DNA of 31,226 nt. Source: Paramoeba atlantica. Taxonomy: Eukaryota > Discosea. Under the pieces are notes generated by a model, which had not been told where the DNA came from, did no database searches, and saw only the letters and a list, made by a program, of their open reading frames with translations. The position numbers and the translations under genes were made by a program. This document shows positions 28,758 through 31,226 of this stretch, piece by piece. Location of the stretch: assembly GCA_977017575.1 (NCBI GenBank), contig CDRNVI010000124.1, forward strand, positions 1 to 31,226. The letters run 5' to 3'. The stretch's first letter is position 1, and each line of letters begins with the position of its first letter.

Positions 28758-30714
28758 ATGAATAAATCAAACTATTTAATGTTTGCACTGGCAGCTGCTA
28801 CCCTATTTTTTGTAGGTTGTAACCAACAGGGCAAAAGTACGAACGGAGCACTCTCTTCCAGTGCTGCGGAAAAAGTGTATGTGGAACCGGGAGAACATGA
28901 TGATTTTTATGCATTCATCTCTGGCGGTTTTAGTGGGCAGTTATCAGTTTATGGCCTTCCATCTGGTAGATTATTTAAAGTAATCCCGGTATTCTCCAAG
29001 ATGCAGAAAAAGCATGGGATACAATGAGGAAACCAAACCTATGTTGAACACTTCCCATGGATTTGTTCCTTGGGATGATTCCCACCATCCAGATATATCA
29101 CAGACCAATGGCGAGCTGGATGGTCGATTTGTTTTTATCAATGGTAACAATACACCCAGAATTGCGAAAATTGATTTGAGTGTATTTGAAACCACAGAAA
29201 TCATTGAAATTCCGAATAGTGCCGGTAACCACAGCTCTGCTTTTGTTACCGAAAACACGGAATATGTTGTGGCAGGTACCCGATTCTCAGTTCCTATTCC
29301 CCAAAGAGATATTTCCATCAAGGAATACAAAGGAAACTTTAAAGGTTCGCTTTCCTTTATAAGTGTGGATCCAGAGGAGGGCAAAATGGACCTTTCTTTC
29401 CAGATTCTAATGCCTGGATTTGATTACGATTTGGCTCACCCAGGTAGGGGCGCCTCACATGGTTGGATGTTCTTTTCCACCTACAACTCCGAGGAATCCC
29501 ATACCCTAATGGAAGTTAATGCCTCTCAAAATGATAAAGACTTTATTGCCGCGGTTAATTGGAAAAAAGCTGAGGAATACATCAAAGAAGGAAAATTTAA
29601 AACCATGCCGGCCAACTATGCCCATAACGTTTACGATGAGCATACCCATACCGCCACTTCAACGATGAAAAAGGAGGTTCGAATATTGGATGCCTCTGAG
29701 CTACCTGGGCTAGTATACCTTTTACCAACTCCAAAGTCGCCACACGGATGTGATGTGAACCCCACAGGTGAATACATTGTTGGTAATGGAAAACTCTCAT
29801 CAGATCTAACGGTTCACTCCTTTACAAAAATGATAGATGCCATAGAAAATGAAAAATTTGACGGGGAAGCTTATGGTATTCCTATTCTAAAATTTGAGGA
29901 TGTCTTGGCCGGCACGGTTAAGCAGGCGGGTTTAGGCCCCTTGCATACAGAGTTTGATGGTCAGGGTAATGGCTATACAACCTTCTTTATCTCTTCTGAA
30001 GTAGTTAAATGGAAAGTAGGTACATGGGAAGTTGTAGACAGACAGCCTTGCTACTACTCCGTGGGTCACTTGATGATTCCAGGCGGAAATTCCAGAAAGC
30101 CATATGGGAAATATGCTGTCGCTATGAACAAAATCACCAAGGACAGATACCTCCCAACTGGACCTGAAGTTACGCAATCCGCACAGCTCTATGATATTTC
30201 TGGAGAAAAAATGGAACTCTTGCTGGATTTCCCAACAGTTGGGGAGCCTCATTACGCTGCTGGTATTGCTGCTGATTTGGTCAAAGAACGTTCCAAAAAG
30301 ATTTATAGCCTTACGGAAAACAAACACCCGTATGCCACAACCACTGATGCTAACGTTAAGGTGGAGCGCAACGGGAAAGAGGTCCATATTTATATGACCA
30401 TGATCAGAAGCCATTTTAACCCAGATAACATTGAAGGTGTAAAAGTGGGTGACAAAGTGTATTTCCATGTCACTAATTTGGAACAGGATTATGATGTGCC
30501 ACATGGAGTAAGCATGATCGGCGCCAACACCTCTGAGTTGTTAATCATGCCAGGGCAAACCGAGACCTTTGTATGGGAGCCAAAACAAGTTGGGGTATGG
30601 CCTTTTTACTGTACCGATTTCTGCTCGGCCCTCCACCAAGAAATGCAAGGTTATATACGAGTTTCACCTGCCAACTCCGATTTGGATTTGACCTGGTCTC
30701 TTGGCGAAGACTAG
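28758..30714 (+). CDS. nosZ: Nitrous-oxide reductase NosZ, clade II type, two frame breaks near the N-terminus
   Basis: Multicopper enzyme reducing N2O to N2, the last step of denitrification. Starts MNKSNYLMFALAAATLFFVGC, a Sec/lipoprotein-type signal, not the Tat signal of clade I. The beta-propeller that holds CuZ shows candidate ligands in WDDSHHPDISQ, AGNHSSAF, SPHGCDVNP, GPLHTEFDGQ and GEPHYAAG. The C-terminal cupredoxin domain has VPHGVSM and CTDFCSALHQEMQGY, the complete CuA set. About 653 codons. Two one-base deletions near 29000 and 29022 disturb SQDAEKAWGYNEETK; everything after 29025 is open. A strong terminator follows. Likely expressed under low oxygen from the promoter before the cytochrome gene. 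Confidence 0.97.
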
Positions 30715-30750
30715 TGTACTGAAATAATAGTTAAACATTAACACGGATGA

Positions 30751-30778
30751 GCGGGAGGCATTGTCCTCCCGCTTTTTT
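30751..30778 (+). terminator. Rho-independent terminator after nosZ
   Basis: GCGGGAGG (30751-30758) and CCTCCCGC (30765-30772) form an 8-bp G+C stem with a 6-base loop, followed by six T. It would limit read-through from nosZ into the next gene, setting transcript levels lower there. Confidence 0.92.
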
Positions 30779-30798
30779 AAACTTTTAACTTTCTTGAA

Positions 30799-31226
30799 AT
30801 GAAAAAGAAATCCAAAATCTTAATGTTGGTCGGGGTCCTGCTCCCTCTACTCCTATTTGTTTTTCCCTTATGGAAAATCACTTTGGAAGCACCACAATAT
30901 CCTACTCCTTTGGGAATGTACATTCACATCAATGATTTTACAGACGCTAATCCGCACGACATCAAGAACATCAACTTAATGAATCATTATGTGGGCATGA
31001 AATACATACCCGAGGCTATTCCCGAGTTCAAAATATTCCCTGCAGGTATTCTCATTACCACTTTTATTGGATTATTGATTGCTTTTAAGGCCAACTACAA
31101 ATGGTACTTATATTGGTTTATCCTGATGATAATATTGAGTGCAGCTGGACTTTACGATTTCTATTTATGGGAACACGATTATGGGCATGACCTTGACCCA
31201 AAGGCCATTATGAAGTTCACCAACCC
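30799..31226 (+). CDS. nos-cluster membrane protein, partial at window end
   Basis: Open from ATG 30799 to the window end, 142 codons with no stop. Begins MKKKSKILMLVGVLLPLLLFVFPLWKI: one N-terminal membrane segment, then an external polar stretch with PLGMYIHINDFTDANPHDIKNINLMNHYVGMKYI, and two further membrane segments at about residues 80-96 and 102-120, followed by FYLWEHDYGHDLDPKAIMKF. Several His, Met and Asp residues lie between the helices and could bind copper. Proteins of this type follow nosZ in Bacteroidetes, before nosL/nosD/nosF/nosY, but no biochemical function is known to me. No frame break in the visible part. Confidence 0.75.
   Translation, partial: MKKKSKILMLVGVLLPLLLFVFPLWKITLEAPQYPTPLGMYIHINDFTDANPHDIKNINLMNHYVGMKYIPEAIPEFKIFPAGILITTFIGLLIAFKANYKWYLYWFILMIILSAAGLYDFYLWEHDYGHDLDPKAIMKFTN

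Noticed and set aside
27640-29030. nos genes as true pseudogenes
   Set aside because: All breaks are single-base, mostly in short runs, with active-site and ligand motifs intact on both sides; no larger lesions or missing domains.
29932-30504. 190-codon minus-strand ORF opposite nosZ
   Set aside because: It lacks any domain and covers the best conserved part of nosZ on the other strand; same applies to the other minus-strand ORFs at 28105-29384 and 29597-29800.
25036-31226. Bacterial genes transferred into the mitochondrial genome
   Set aside because: Composition, promoters, terminators and a bacterial tRNA are unaltered, and both border genes are cut at one point. A chimeric contig explains it with fewer assumptions.

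Overview
The window joins two unrelated DNAs. Bases 1 to about 25,035 are a very A+T-rich mitochondrial genome segment from a protist. Every gene there lies on the + strand, packed with 1 to 60 base gaps, all stops are TAA, and TGA is read as tryptophan, confirmed by a tRNA-Trp with anticodon UCA at 18000. Bases from about 25,036 to the end are ordinary bacterial chromosome of much higher G+C: standard code, genes on both strands, Bacteroidetes-type promoters, rho-independent terminators and a denitrification (nos) gene cluster, most like a marine flavobacterium. The switch falls inside the T arm of a mitochondrial tRNA-Ser and inside the 3' part of a bacterial shikimate kinase gene, so both are cut. 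The simplest reading is a chimeric contig of a protist and its associated bacterium; transfer into the mitochondrion is much less likely.

Mitochondrial layout: cob (3' part), an unrecognised single-membrane-segment ORF, nad3, atp6, nad4L, nad5, nad6, nad11, nad1, nad4, nad2, rps2, rps4, atp1, cox2, cox3, cox1, ten tRNA genes, an A+T-rich gap, three tRNAs, atp9, two tRNAs, rnl, two tRNAs, rns, and a cut trnS. Several genes (rps2, rps4, and the full lengths of cob, nad1, nad4, nad5, cox1, cox2, cox3, nad11) only become visible when TGA is read as Trp. Thirteen of the 17 complete mitochondrial tRNAs have unpaired bases confined almost wholly to acceptor positions 1-3, the hallmark of 5' tRNA editing as known in Acanthamoeba. 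With atp1, nad11, rps2 and rps4 retained, one coding strand and UGA=Trp, an amoebozoan (discosean amoeba) host is my leading guess, held with moderate confidence.

Bacterial layout: shikimate kinase (minus strand, cut), tRNA-Lys with its own promoter and terminator, an aldose 1-epimerase lipoprotein, an Rrf2-type Fe-S regulator (minus strand), then, divergently, a c-type cytochrome, a fasciclin lipoprotein, clade II nitrous-oxide reductase NosZ, a strong terminator and a nos-associated membrane protein running off the end. The cytochrome would deliver electrons to NosZ, which reduces N2O to N2 outside the inner membrane; an FNR-like site at about -41 and the Rrf2 protein are plausible controls.

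Both parts carry single-base frame breaks in otherwise well-conserved genes: five in about 17 kb of mitochondrial coding sequence and eight in about 5 kb of bacterial coding sequence, mostly deletions in short base runs. This looks like unpolished long-read sequence, with thinner read support on the bacterial side.
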